Below are positions 32,730-40,449 of a stretch of 64,000 bases of DNA, piece after piece. A model generated the notes under the pieces. It was not told where the DNA came from. It worked only from the letters and a program-made list of their open reading frames with translations, and searched no databases. The stretch lies in NCBI GenBank assembly GCA_002437725.1, contig DJRF01000026.1, positions 145,443 to 209,442 of the forward strand. The letters run 5' to 3'. The translations under genes were made by a program, and so were the position numbers. This DNA comes from Treponema sp. UBA6367. GTDB lineage: Bacteria; Spirochaetota; Spirochaetia; Treponematales; Treponemataceae. Every line of letters begins with the position of its first letter. Within the stretch, counting starts at the first letter, position 1.

Positions 32730-33721
32730 ATACTACTATTATAATCGCAGAATTGGTGATTTTCAAGAAAATCTTGAAAATCCTTTGGCAATGGAGCAGT
32801 TATTTCTTGTTCTAAATTAGTTCCGAGCAAATTTTCTTTGCTAAAGCAAATTTTTTGCGCATGCAAAAAAAACTGCCGCTGTGCTTTTATTTTTTTTCCT
32901 CCGTAAGCAATGTCTCCTAAAAGCGGAAAGCCATGACTAGCAGACTGCGCCCTTATTTGGTGAGTTCTGCCTGTAAAAATTTGAATTTGTGCAAGAGTAA
33001 AATCAATATTGTTGTATTTGCCGAATCCTAAAGGCATGACTTTTGTTATCGCTTTTTTTGCTTCTTTTTTATCAGTTTTTTCTACAGAAACCGTATGAAA
33101 GTTATTGAATGTCGCTTCTTTTTTTTCTATAAAGTCTGTCCATTCTTCTGTTTTTTTTATCTTTCCTTCAAAAATTCCTAAATAAACTTTTTTGAGGTTA
33201 TGGTCTTTCATAGTTTGGCAAAACCACCTTGCTCCGTTTATGCTCCAAGAAAAAAATAAAATTCCTGTAGTAAGCCTGTCAAGACGATGAAGAGGACCTG
33301 GTTTAAATGAAATTGATTCTTTTTGCGCAGAAGAATCGTAATAATCTTGAACAATTTTATCGAGCGAAGTTTCGCTTCCGTGAACGGTTATATTGTAAGG
33401 TTTGTTTATAACAAGAAAATCTTCATTTTGAAAGATAATATTAAGATTTTTTATTAAAAGCTCTTTATTATTTGAACTAATAGAGGAATTTTCTTTAGCA
33501 TTCTTATCTGACTTTTCAAATAAAAAAGAAGCTATTTTTATAGAATCACCATTCTTTACATGATAGGATTCTTGAACTTTTTTGTTATTAACCTTTACAA
33601 GACCTTTTCTTATTGCCTTGTAAATTCCAGAAAGGTTTTCTTTTTTTATAAAGATTCTAATAACTTTATCAATTCTTCTTCCATCGTCATCTTTTCCAGC
33701 ACTAAATTCCTTAAAATCCAT
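32726..33721 (-). CDS. RluA-family RNA pseudouridine synthase
   Basis: The 331-residue enzyme converts uridine to pseudouridine in rRNA or tRNA. An S4 RNA-binding domain occupies roughly residues 12-65. The catalytic motif HRLDR has Asp148, followed by TTGILFFS. The C-terminal FTGRTHQIRAQ and HGFPLLGD are typical of the RluC/RluD group. A poorly conserved linker lies at about residues 68-90. The exact target is not evident. Confidence 0.92.
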   Translation of the reverse strand: MDFKEFSAGKDDDGRRIDKVIRIFIKKENLSGIYKAIRKGLVKVNNKKVQESYHVKNGDSIKIASFLFEKSDKNAKENSSISSNNKELLIKNLNIIFQNEDFLVINKPYNITVHGSETSLDKIVQDYYDSSAQKESISFKPGPLHRLDRLTTGILFFSWSINGARWFCQTMKDHNLKKVYLGIFEGKIKKTEEWTDFIEKKEATFNNFHTVSVEKTDKKEAKKAITKVMPLGFGKYNNIDFTLAQIQIFTGRTHQIRAQSASHGFPLLGDIAYGGKKIKAQRQFFLHAQKICFSKENLLGTNLEQEITAPLPKDFQDFLENHQFCDYNSSI

Positions 33722-33777
33722 ATCTTTATTATAAATGAAAAAGTAAACATTTCTACTAGTAAAATTTTTTTTTGAAT

Positions 33778-33785
33778 GATAGAAT
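33778..33785 (+). promoter_or_regulatory. extended -10 promoter near a leaderless start
   Basis: TGATAGAAT gives an extended -10 (TG at 33777-33778, box TAGAAT 33780-33785). It ends only 7 bases before the ATG at 33793, so transcription would start at or next to the start codon. No ribosome binding site is present. Confidence 0.4.
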
Positions 33786-33792
33786 ATAAGAT

Positions 33793-34272
33793 ATGTTTTC
33801 TTTAATAAGTGCTAATGTAAAATCTCTTTTAACAAATCCTGTTTTTTTAGCTTGTATTTCAAGTTGGTTTAGTGCTCAGTTTATAAAAACTGTTTTAAAT
33901 ATAGTTTATGGAAAAATTCATAGTATTTCAGAAATGTTTGAAAGCCTTATTTGGAAAACAGGAGGACTTCCTTCTAGCCATTCTGCGCTGGTAACTTCAT
34001 TGTGTACTACAATAGGTTTTAGGAATGGAATTTCCTCTGACATTTTTATGATTTCTTTAGGATTCTTTTTAATTACAATTCGCGATGCTGTTGGAGTTAG
34101 GCGTTCAAGCGGAGTTCAAGCTAAAAAAATAAACGAAATGGGAAAACTCTTAAAAGAAAAGGGAATACTTGATTATTCTCCAATAAAAGAAGTTAATGGA
34201 CATACTCCATTAGAAGTAACTATTGGTTGCTTGCTAGGTTTTTTTATTGGATTAGCATATTCTTTGTTTTAA
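33793..34272 (+). CDS. divergent PAP2-family membrane protein
   Basis: The 159-residue product belongs to the divergent PAP2 (YuiD-like, formerly DUF212) family. The hallmark GGLPSSHSALVTSL is present, with a later RDAVGVRRSSG and NGHTPLEV. It should be a membrane-embedded phosphatase-like protein with three or four helices; the substrate is unknown. It is followed two bases later by the membrane protein preceding rnfC. Confidence 0.88.
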   Translation: MFSLISANVKSLLTNPVFLACISSWFSAQFIKTVLNIVYGKIHSISEMFESLIWKTGGLPSSHSALVTSLCTTIGFRNGISSDIFMISLGFFLITIRDAVGVRRSSGVQAKKINEMGKLLKEKGILDYSPIKEVNGHTPLEVTIGCLLGFFIGLAYSLF

Positions 34273-34273
34273 A

Positions 34274-35656
34274 ATGACTTACATAAAAAAGTATGCGGTT
34301 CCTCTGCTAATAATAATAATTTCGCTATCTCTAATGTACGTATTAAGAAGTTTGCCTTCTGCAAAAATGTGGAATGGTTACACAATGATGTACGTAGATG
34401 CAGCTGCGGAATCTTCTTTTGTGATTCAACTGCTTGAAAAAAATGGTTGCAAAGATTTTATCTGCCTTGAAAATCAAAAAGTTCCACTTGCATTTTCTAA
34501 GCAAACTCCAGAAGCAGCGCTTGCAACATCTGGAATAGAAAAGTCTGAGTATTATCAAAAAAGAAAAAATTTTTTTTATGATAAAAATAAGCAGGTAAAA
34601 GTAATTTACGTCCCAGAAAGATTTAAAAAAAACACGCTTCAAGTAATTTCAATTTTGTCTAAACAGGGAATAAACTCTGGTTGGGGCGAAAATGTTTCTT
34701 ATCCTTTTATTGCTGTTCTTGTATGCATAATTCTTGCCGTCATTTTAACTTTTTTTTCAGAGAAAAAAGTTTTATATGCAGTTTTATCAGTATTCCCAAT
34801 TCTTTTTAGCATTGTTCTTCCTTTTTACAGAGTGCTTGCAGGAAATTGTCTTTTTATTTCTGGAATTTTTATATGCGAAAAACTTTGGAAACGAGAAAAA
34901 GCATTTTCTGTTATTTTAAAAAATGTCTACATAAATATATTCTTTTTATCAGCCTTTTTTATGATGCTTCTTTCTGGATTAAAGTGCTTGCTTTTATTTT
35001 TCTGTGTCGTTCTTTCTGATTTGTCTATAATGAGTTTATATAGTTCTTTAGAAAAAAGGCTTGACCAGAGATTTTCTTTTGTTCCTATAAAAATTCGTTC
35101 AGCAAAGTTTGTTCCTGCGTTCACTGAAAGGATTTCTTTTCAATTGCTTTCTTGCTCTTGTGCGATTGCTGCTATTCTTTTAGTGGCATTTTTATATTCT
35201 GCATTTTCTTTAGGACAGGCAACTAAATCTTCAAATCTTCAACTTCCAAGTCAAAACGGAAACGGTCAGTTGCCGAATATTAAAGACTTTGTGGAATGGA
35301 AATGGGAAGCTACGACTTTTCCTTATATATCATTAAATGAAAAAAACTCTTCTACAAAACAGATTTCGTTTTCTCAATTTAAAATGGAAGATGGACTTAT
35401 AAAAGAGGAAGTAAAATCTATTGCTTTTAATCAAAATTTTATTGAAGAGTCCATAAATGATATTGATGACTTAAATTTCCCTGCCATAGAAAAAATGCTG
35501 AAACTTCAAAAAAAAGATTTTTCAGGAGGATATGCTTCTTCTACTTCCCAAAATCTTACAATTTTAACTATAATAATTATTCTTCTTTCTTTACAAATTC
35601 CTTTAATTTGTAGATTGGTTTATAAAATTAGAATAAAAGGTTTTAAAAAGAGGTGA
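34274..35656 (+). CDS. membrane protein preceding the Rnf operon
   Basis: The 460-residue product has one N-terminal helix, an extracytoplasmic domain of about 110 residues, and then about four to six helices between residues 145 and 310. A second soluble loop and a final helix close the chain. I recognise no family. It ends three bases before rnfC and its stop codon overlaps the rnfC ribosome-binding region, so it is very likely cotranslated with rnfC. A role in assembly or as an extra subunit of the Rnf-like complex is only inferred from position. Confidence 0.6.
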   Translation: MTYIKKYAVPLLIIIISLSLMYVLRSLPSAKMWNGYTMMYVDAAAESSFVIQLLEKNGCKDFICLENQKVPLAFSKQTPEAALATSGIEKSEYYQKRKNFFYDKNKQVKVIYVPERFKKNTLQVISILSKQGINSGWGENVSYPFIAVLVCIILAVILTFFSEKKVLYAVLSVFPILFSIVLPFYRVLAGNCLFISGIFICEKLWKREKAFSVILKNVYINIFFLSAFFMMLLSGLKCLLLFFCVVLSDLSIMSLYSSLEKRLDQRFSFVPIKIRSAKFVPAFTERISFQLLSCSCAIAAILLVAFLYSAFSLGQATKSSNLQLPSQNGNGQLPNIKDFVEWKWEATTFPYISLNEKNSSTKQISFSQFKMEDGLIKEEVKSIAFNQNFIEESINDIDDLNFPAIEKMLKLQKKDFSGGYASSTSQNLTILTIIIILLSLQIPLICRLVYKIRIKGFKKR

Positions 35657-35658
35657 TT

Positions 35659-36978
35659 ATGACAACTTTTCATAACATTCATACCTTAAAAAAAGAATCT
35701 TACAAAACTGCAATTTCTGGCTTTGTACCGCCTTACGTTATGGTTCCTTTAAAACAAGAACAGGGAAATGAGTGCAAAGCAATTGTTTTTGAAGGAGATA
35801 TTTTAAAAGAAGGCCAGCTTATTGCAGAATCATTAGATAATTCCACTTCAACAGGATTAAAAAAATATATATATTCTCCAATTCCCGGTAAAGTTCTAGA
35901 AACAAAGTTGTGCACAGCTCCAGACGGAAAAACTGTTCGAGCAATGAAAATAAAGCTGCATGGAAGTTTTTCATTTCTTGGAAAGAGAATAAAACCAAGA
36001 AATCTTGATATTTTTTCTTCATCGCAATTGCTTAGAGAAATTTCTGAAAAAGGGATTTTAAATACATTTATATCTGATAAGCCTGAAAATCTTGCTTTGC
36101 AACTTGAAAATGCTGCAAAGAGTAATAACAACATTTTGATTGTCAGACTTTTTGACGACGACCCTTCAAGGCTTTCTGACAGGTTGATTACATCTCTGTA
36201 TCAAGAAGACGTTGTAAAGGGAAGTGAACTTATTGCAAAAACTATGAATGCGCAAGGCATTGTATTTATCTGCGAGGAATCCTTTATAAAGTCAGAAAAA
36301 ATTAAATCTATAAAAACGAATTTTCCAGTTTTGTTTGTCCCTCTAAATCCAAAAAAGTATCCTTGCAGTTTTAAAAAACTTGTTGTTCCAATTGTAAGAA
36401 AAATATCCATGGGAAAAAGTCCTTTTTGTAAAATTTCTGTAAAAGATGTTTTTATAGATTCTTCAACAGCATTTGAAACCTATAACCATATTTCAAAAGG
36501 CATGCCAGTTATTGAACGGTACGTTCTTGTAGATGGCGATTGCACTGTGGCAAGTGGTCTTATAAAAGTTCCAATAGGAACTACAATTAATTCTCTTGCA
36601 GAACATTGCGGTGGATTTATAAAAAAACCTGGCGCAATAATAATAAATGGTCTTGTGACAGGTTTTTCTGTAGGAACATTAGATGTTCCTATAACCAAGT
36701 ATGTAAAGTCTGTAACTTTTGTAACGACTTTAAAAACTCCAGATCAAAGAATGTCAGTTTGTGTGCGTTGCGGCAGCTGCAGAAGAAGCTGTCCTATAAA
36801 GCTTTCGCCAGATATTATTTATAGACACATTACTGGCGGACTTTGCGCAGAAAAAGAATATTTAGAATCTTCTTCGATGTGCATAAACTGCGGCCTTTGC
36901 AATGCGGTTTGTCCAGCAAGGCTTCCATTAAGCCAGCGGATAAATGATTTCAAAATGAAATATAATGAGGTTAGATAA
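35659..36978 (+). CDS. rnfC: Rnf complex subunit C, divergent
   Basis: The 439-residue product has the RnfC layout: a barrel-sandwich N-terminal segment with SPIPGKVLETK, a central Rossmann-like domain, an SLBB-like domain and two C-terminal [4Fe-4S] motifs, CVRCGSCRRSCP and CINCGLCNAVCP. In ordinary RnfC the central domain binds FMN and NADH through a glycine-rich KYPxGGE segment. Here the corresponding stretch reads KYPCSFKKLV, and the FMN-side NDxEP segment reads FDDDPSRL, so NADH/FMN binding is doubtful. I start at ATG 35659 with AGAGGTG upstream. The stop codon lies inside the stem of a palindromic element. Confidence 0.85.
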   Translation: MTTFHNIHTLKKESYKTAISGFVPPYVMVPLKQEQGNECKAIVFEGDILKEGQLIAESLDNSTSTGLKKYIYSPIPGKVLETKLCTAPDGKTVRAMKIKLHGSFSFLGKRIKPRNLDIFSSSQLLREISEKGILNTFISDKPENLALQLENAAKSNNNILIVRLFDDDPSRLSDRLITSLYQEDVVKGSELIAKTMNAQGIVFICEESFIKSEKIKSIKTNFPVLFVPLNPKKYPCSFKKLVVPIVRKISMGKSPFCKISVKDVFIDSSTAFETYNHISKGMPVIERYVLVDGDCTVASGLIKVPIGTTINSLAEHCGGFIKKPGAIIINGLVTGFSVGTLDVPITKYVKSVTFVTTLKTPDQRMSVCVRCGSCRRSCPIKLSPDIIYRHITGGLCAEKEYLESSSMCINCGLCNAVCPARLPLSQRINDFKMKYNEVR

Positions 36979-37009
36979 GAACAGCCGAAAAAGTAGTCTG
37001 TTTTTATCT
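36973..37009 (+). repeat. palindromic leader module A (rnfD)
   Basis: AGATAAGAACAG (36973-36984) pairs with CTGTTTTTATCT (36998-37009), with one G-U pair. The loop begins CCGAAAA as in the other copies. The TAA of rnfC (36976-36978) lies in the left arm. The element ends about 12 bases before the GGGAGGT site of rnfD. It could slow or terminate transcription between rnfC and rnfD. Confidence 0.75.
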
Positions 37010-37032
37010 TGCCTTTTTACGGGAGGTAAAAA

Positions 37033-38100
37033 ATGTCTGAACAGAAAAAAAGAAAAATTCTTATACGGCCTTTTATTTATATAAATCATTCAATAGGCTG
37101 GAATGCTATAAAAATTGCAATTCTTTTGGGCATTCAGCTTATTCTTTTAGCTTGTACAAAAAGCTGGAGCGCCTTGCTTGTTATATTCGCATCTACGATA
37201 GGAGCTTTTTGCGCCGAAACCATAAGTAATAAGATTACTAAATATCATATTCAAGACCACTATAGCACAATAATAAGCATAGACCAGGGACTTATAGCAG
37301 GCATGCTGATTCCTCAAACTTTTTCGCCAATTGCAGTTTTTTTCTTAACTGTATGCGTAATGCTTGTAATGAAACATTTTTTTGGAGGCTTTTCTTACGC
37401 TTGGGCAAATCCTTCTATTTTTAGCGTTATTGTTTTATGGATTGTAGGTTACGAATTATTTCCTTCATTTGGCGTTACTACTGACATTCTTGCTATGCGT
37501 AATCCTTCCCAGTTTTTGATTGAAAATGGATTTTTTCCCATTTATAAATTTGATTCAAGCCTTACCGAAGTTCTAAATAATTCTGTATTCAGTATTTTTA
37601 AGGTTTCTATTCCTGAAGGTTATATGTCCATATTTTGGGACACTCAATCAATTATTCCTGCCTTTAGGTTTAATTTTGCAACACTAATTTCATCTTTATT
37701 TCTTTTTAGTGACAACTTTGTAAAAACTATCATTCCAGGTTGCTTTCTTTTTGTTTATATGTTGCTAGTAAGATTTGTTTCACCGTTTTTCTTTAATGGG
37801 GTTATGTTTCAGGGAGACATGTTATTGGCTTTATTAACAAGTGGAACTCTTTTTTGCGCAGTTTTTCTTATTCCTTGGTATGGAACTGTTCCTATTACAA
37901 TTTGGGGAAAAATCATTTACGGTTCTTTATCAGGAGTAATTGCATTTTTTATGACGGGATGCGGAACTTCTCCCTGTGGAACTGTTGCCACGGTTTTAAT
38001 TGCAAACATTATTTCTATAATAATTCAGCAATACGAAAATAGAACAGATAGATTAAGAGTTTTAAAAATGGTTGGAACATATAAAAATAATGCTGATTAA
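37033..38100 (+). CDS. rnfD: Rnf complex subunit D, divergent
   Basis: The 355-residue product is a multi-helix membrane protein of the NqrB/RnfD family. It has IDQGLIAGMLIPQTFSP, the family's first-third motif, and a late GKIIYGSLSGVIAFFM segment. Typical RnfD carries a covalently bound FMN on the threonine of an SGAT-like motif in an extracytoplasmic loop. I see no such motif here; the nearest position reads FRFNFATLISS. The ribosome binding site GGGAGGT is strong. The gene belongs to the rnfCDGEAB order. Confidence 0.8.
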   Translation: MSEQKKRKILIRPFIYINHSIGWNAIKIAILLGIQLILLACTKSWSALLVIFASTIGAFCAETISNKITKYHIQDHYSTIISIDQGLIAGMLIPQTFSPIAVFFLTVCVMLVMKHFFGGFSYAWANPSIFSVIVLWIVGYELFPSFGVTTDILAMRNPSQFLIENGFFPIYKFDSSLTEVLNNSVFSIFKVSIPEGYMSIFWDTQSIIPAFRFNFATLISSLFLFSDNFVKTIIPGCFLFVYMLLVRFVSPFFFNGVMFQGDMLLALLTSGTLFCAVFLIPWYGTVPITIWGKIIYGSLSGVIAFFMTGCGTSPCGTVATVLIANIISIIIQQYENRTDRLRVLKMVGTYKNNAD

Positions 38101-38177
38101 AATTGTATTTAAGACAGTCAGTTAAAAATCCAAGCATTGTTCAGGCTTAATCAGACTTATTTTTGGAGGTAATAGAA

Positions 38178-38657
38178 TTGCAAAAGATAGATACCAAGGA
38201 TTTTTTTAAGAATTATGCAATTTTTTTGGGAATTCTTGTCGTGCTTTTTTCAATATTAATAGGTATGACTAGACTTTCTTCAAAAAAATGGACTGAAGGC
38301 TTAAAAGTTTCTGTTCAAGCTGTATTAGATGAAAAAGAACCTCAAACTTGGATTGTAGGCCAAAACCTAAAAATAAAATCTGCGTTTTCAACAAGCGCAG
38401 CAGTTTATGAACTGAACTGTAAAAACGATGCAGAACGATATTATGCTGTAACTTTAAGAGTTGTAACTTTTTTTGGACCTATGCCAACAGTCTTTGTTTA
38501 TAGCAAAAATAAAGGCTGCCATTTTAAAGGATATTATGCAGTAAAGGGCAGGGTAAAAAAAATTCTTGAAAATACGCCAAACGATACAAGAATTGCTTAT
38601 TGGTCTGAAAAAGTTCGCAATATAGTAGAAAATTCTGAAAGAGAGGTAAGCAAATGA
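38178..38657 (+). CDS. rnfG: Rnf complex subunit G-like, short
   Basis: The 159-residue product has one N-terminal membrane helix (AIFLGILVVLFSILIGM) and an extracytoplasmic domain. RnfG is normally about 180-210 residues, with FMN covalently attached to the threonine of SGAT(S/T). No such motif is present here, so the flavin is probably lost. The start is most likely TTG 38178 with GGAGGT 7 bases upstream. The assignment rests mainly on position between rnfD and rnfE and on topology. The stop overlaps the next gene by four bases. Confidence 0.65.
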   Translation: MQKIDTKDFFKNYAIFLGILVVLFSILIGMTRLSSKKWTEGLKVSVQAVLDEKEPQTWIVGQNLKIKSAFSTSAAVYELNCKNDAERYYAVTLRVVTFFGPMPTVFVYSKNKGCHFKGYYAVKGRVKKILENTPNDTRIAYWSEKVRNIVENSEREVSK

Positions 38658-39274
38658 CAAGAAAAGCTATTTCTATATATATGTCTGCAACTTGTGCAAT
38701 GCTGATAGTTGCTCCTGGTCGATTTGTATGTGGGATTCTGCTAGCTTTAGAAGTAATCTTGCTTATGTTTTTTGGAACTTTATTTAGAACTCTTTTGAAA
38801 AAAATCGGACTTCAAAAAAGTTCTCAAACTTGTGTAATGCTCCTTACAATATTTATAGTTATTTTTTACAAACAGTTGCTAATTTTGTTTATGCCAGAAA
38901 TTGCAATGCAAATGGGTTTCATAATTTACTTTCCGGCCATAACAACCTTTGCCACAGTATTTTTAATGGAAAATCAGCAAAATAATTTGAAAACTGAACT
39001 AAAACAAAATATGATTCCAGCGTTTCTTTTTTCAATATATTCGCTTCTAACTTCTCTATTTAGAGATATTTTAGGTTTTGGAACAATAACTTTGCCTGCA
39101 GTAGGCAAACAGCTTGAAATAGCAATCTTTAATGAAGATAAAGTTTCTGCCTTGAATTTTATAGCCACAATTCCAGGTTCATTTGTGCTTTCTGCGCTTT
39201 TACTTGCAGGCTATCTTGCAATAGAAAGAAAATTAAATATATTGCAAAAAGTTAAACAGGAGGAAGATAAATGA
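38654..39274 (+). CDS. rnfE: Rnf complex subunit E-like
   Basis: The 206-residue product has about six membrane helices, and the order of hydrophobic blocks follows RnfE. In the family a cysteine in the first helix (GLCP) and one in a later helix (VNC) bind a [2Fe-2S] cluster within the membrane. Here the later site reads IYFPAITTFATVF and the cysteine is absent; Cys14 near the N-terminus may correspond to the first. Translational coupling (ATGA) with both neighbours supports a complex subunit. Confidence 0.7.
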   Translation: MTRKAISIYMSATCAMLIVAPGRFVCGILLALEVILLMFFGTLFRTLLKKIGLQKSSQTCVMLLTIFIVIFYKQLLILFMPEIAMQMGFIIYFPAITTFATVFLMENQQNNLKTELKQNMIPAFLFSIYSLLTSLFRDILGFGTITLPAVGKQLEIAIFNEDKVSALNFIATIPGSFVLSALLLAGYLAIERKLNILQKVKQEEDK

Positions 39275-39831
39275 TATTTTCTGCACTGTACTATTTGTTT
39301 ATCAGTTCAGCTGTACTTGTTTATGGAATTGGAATAAATGATTCCATAATTTTATGTGATTCAATACATAAAGCTTTTCTTCCAATTATAAAAATTTTTG
39401 TTACAATCCTTAGCACAGTTATGTTGAGCTGGTTACTAATTACAAAGCTTTTAGTTCCTCTAAATCTGGCGGAATTATATCCTTTGGTTGCTCTTCTTGT
39501 GTTTATTGTAATTTCAATTCTTTTAGAATCTCTTGTAAGAATTACATCTAATAGAGTTACTTCTGAGTTTTGTTTATCATTTCCAATAGTTTTGCTGACT
39601 TTAAACGAAGGAATAAGTTTTTCTGATATTTTGATAATATCTACATCTTCTTTTTTATCCTTCGTAATTATTCTTCCAGTAATTTATTCTATAAAGAAAA
39701 GAATTAATATAGTCGGAAATCAAGAGATACACGGGAACAGAAAGAGTCTTATTATGATTTCACTTGCAATTCTGTCGCTTGTGTTAATTTTATGCAATAT
39801 ATCTTGGTTAAATCCAGGGGTTATACCATGA
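39271..39831 (+). CDS. rnfA: Rnf complex subunit A-like
   Basis: The 186-residue product is a six-helix membrane protein in the RnfA position. The N-terminal helix keeps a cysteine in SIILCDSI where RnfA has GICP. The second cluster ligand (TNC in RnfA) is replaced in FPIVLLTLNEG. As for RnfE, the intramembrane iron-sulfur cluster probably cannot form in the usual way. It overlaps rnfE and rnfB by four bases each. Confidence 0.7.
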   Translation: MIFSALYYLFISSAVLVYGIGINDSIILCDSIHKAFLPIIKIFVTILSTVMLSWLLITKLLVPLNLAELYPLVALLVFIVISILLESLVRITSNRVTSEFCLSFPIVLLTLNEGISFSDILIISTSSFLSFVIILPVIYSIKKRINIVGNQEIHGNRKSLIMISLAILSLVLILCNISWLNPGVIP

Positions 39832-40436
39832 TTTTAAAAATTATTATTCTAGTTTTGATTTTAATAGTTTTAGCGCTCCTTGTTTTTTTTCTTACAACTG
39901 TATATTCTCCAGCAGTAAAAGAGCAGACAAAGATTGATTCTAATATGTTTTTTGCAGAGCACCAGTATATCTTCTATAAACTAAAATCTACGGAAAAAAA
40001 CTTGCCTGCAAAAGAAAAAGCTGTGGTTTTGTGTTCTTGCGAAAAAGAATTTTCAAAAGAATCCGCCTTGAAAAAAACTTGGGGACAAACTTGCAATCTT
40101 GTAAATTCTGTATACGGCTCTATAAATGATTGCAAATTTTCTTGCATAGGCTTAGGGGATTGCTTAAAAGTTTGCCCGCAGCAAGCCATTGAAATTAAAA
40201 ATGAAACTGCCGTTATAAATTCTTTATGCAATGGCTGCGGAAAATGCATTGAAGTTTGCCCAAAAAAGGTAATAAAACTGCTTCCAATATCTCAAGGTGA
40301 TTACTTAGAATGTAACAACAGTTCAGAAGAATTAACTTCGTGCAATAAGATAAAAAATAGCAAAAAAAAATCTTGGCAAGCACCAAAAGGCTTTAAAATA
40401 TGGCAATCTTGTTATAGAATATTTTACAAGAAATAA
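39828..40436 (+). CDS. rnfB: Rnf complex subunit B, lacking its N-terminal Fe4S domain
   Basis: The 202-residue product has one N-terminal membrane helix and then the clostridial-type RnfB core. AVVLCSC leads to CKFSCIGLGDCLKVCP and CNGCGKCIEVCP, which bind at least two [4Fe-4S] clusters and accept electrons from ferredoxin. The usual first cluster domain with CGxCGxxxC between the helix and the core is missing, so the protein is shorter than its relatives. I start at ATG 39828, overlapping the rnfA stop. This is the best-preserved redox subunit of the set. Confidence 0.85.
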   Translation: MILKIIILVLILIVLALLVFFLTTVYSPAVKEQTKIDSNMFFAEHQYIFYKLKSTEKNLPAKEKAVVLCSCEKEFSKESALKKTWGQTCNLVNSVYGSINDCKFSCIGLGDCLKVCPQQAIEIKNETAVINSLCNGCGKCIEVCPKKVIKLLPISQGDYLECNNSSEELTSCNKIKNSKKKSWQAPKGFKIWQSCYRIFYKK

Positions 40437-40449
40437 TGGTATTTCATAA

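Noticed and set aside
38101..38177. Possible fifth palindromic leader before rnfG
   Set aside because: Short complementary pieces occur, but no stem comparable with modules A-D could be formed.
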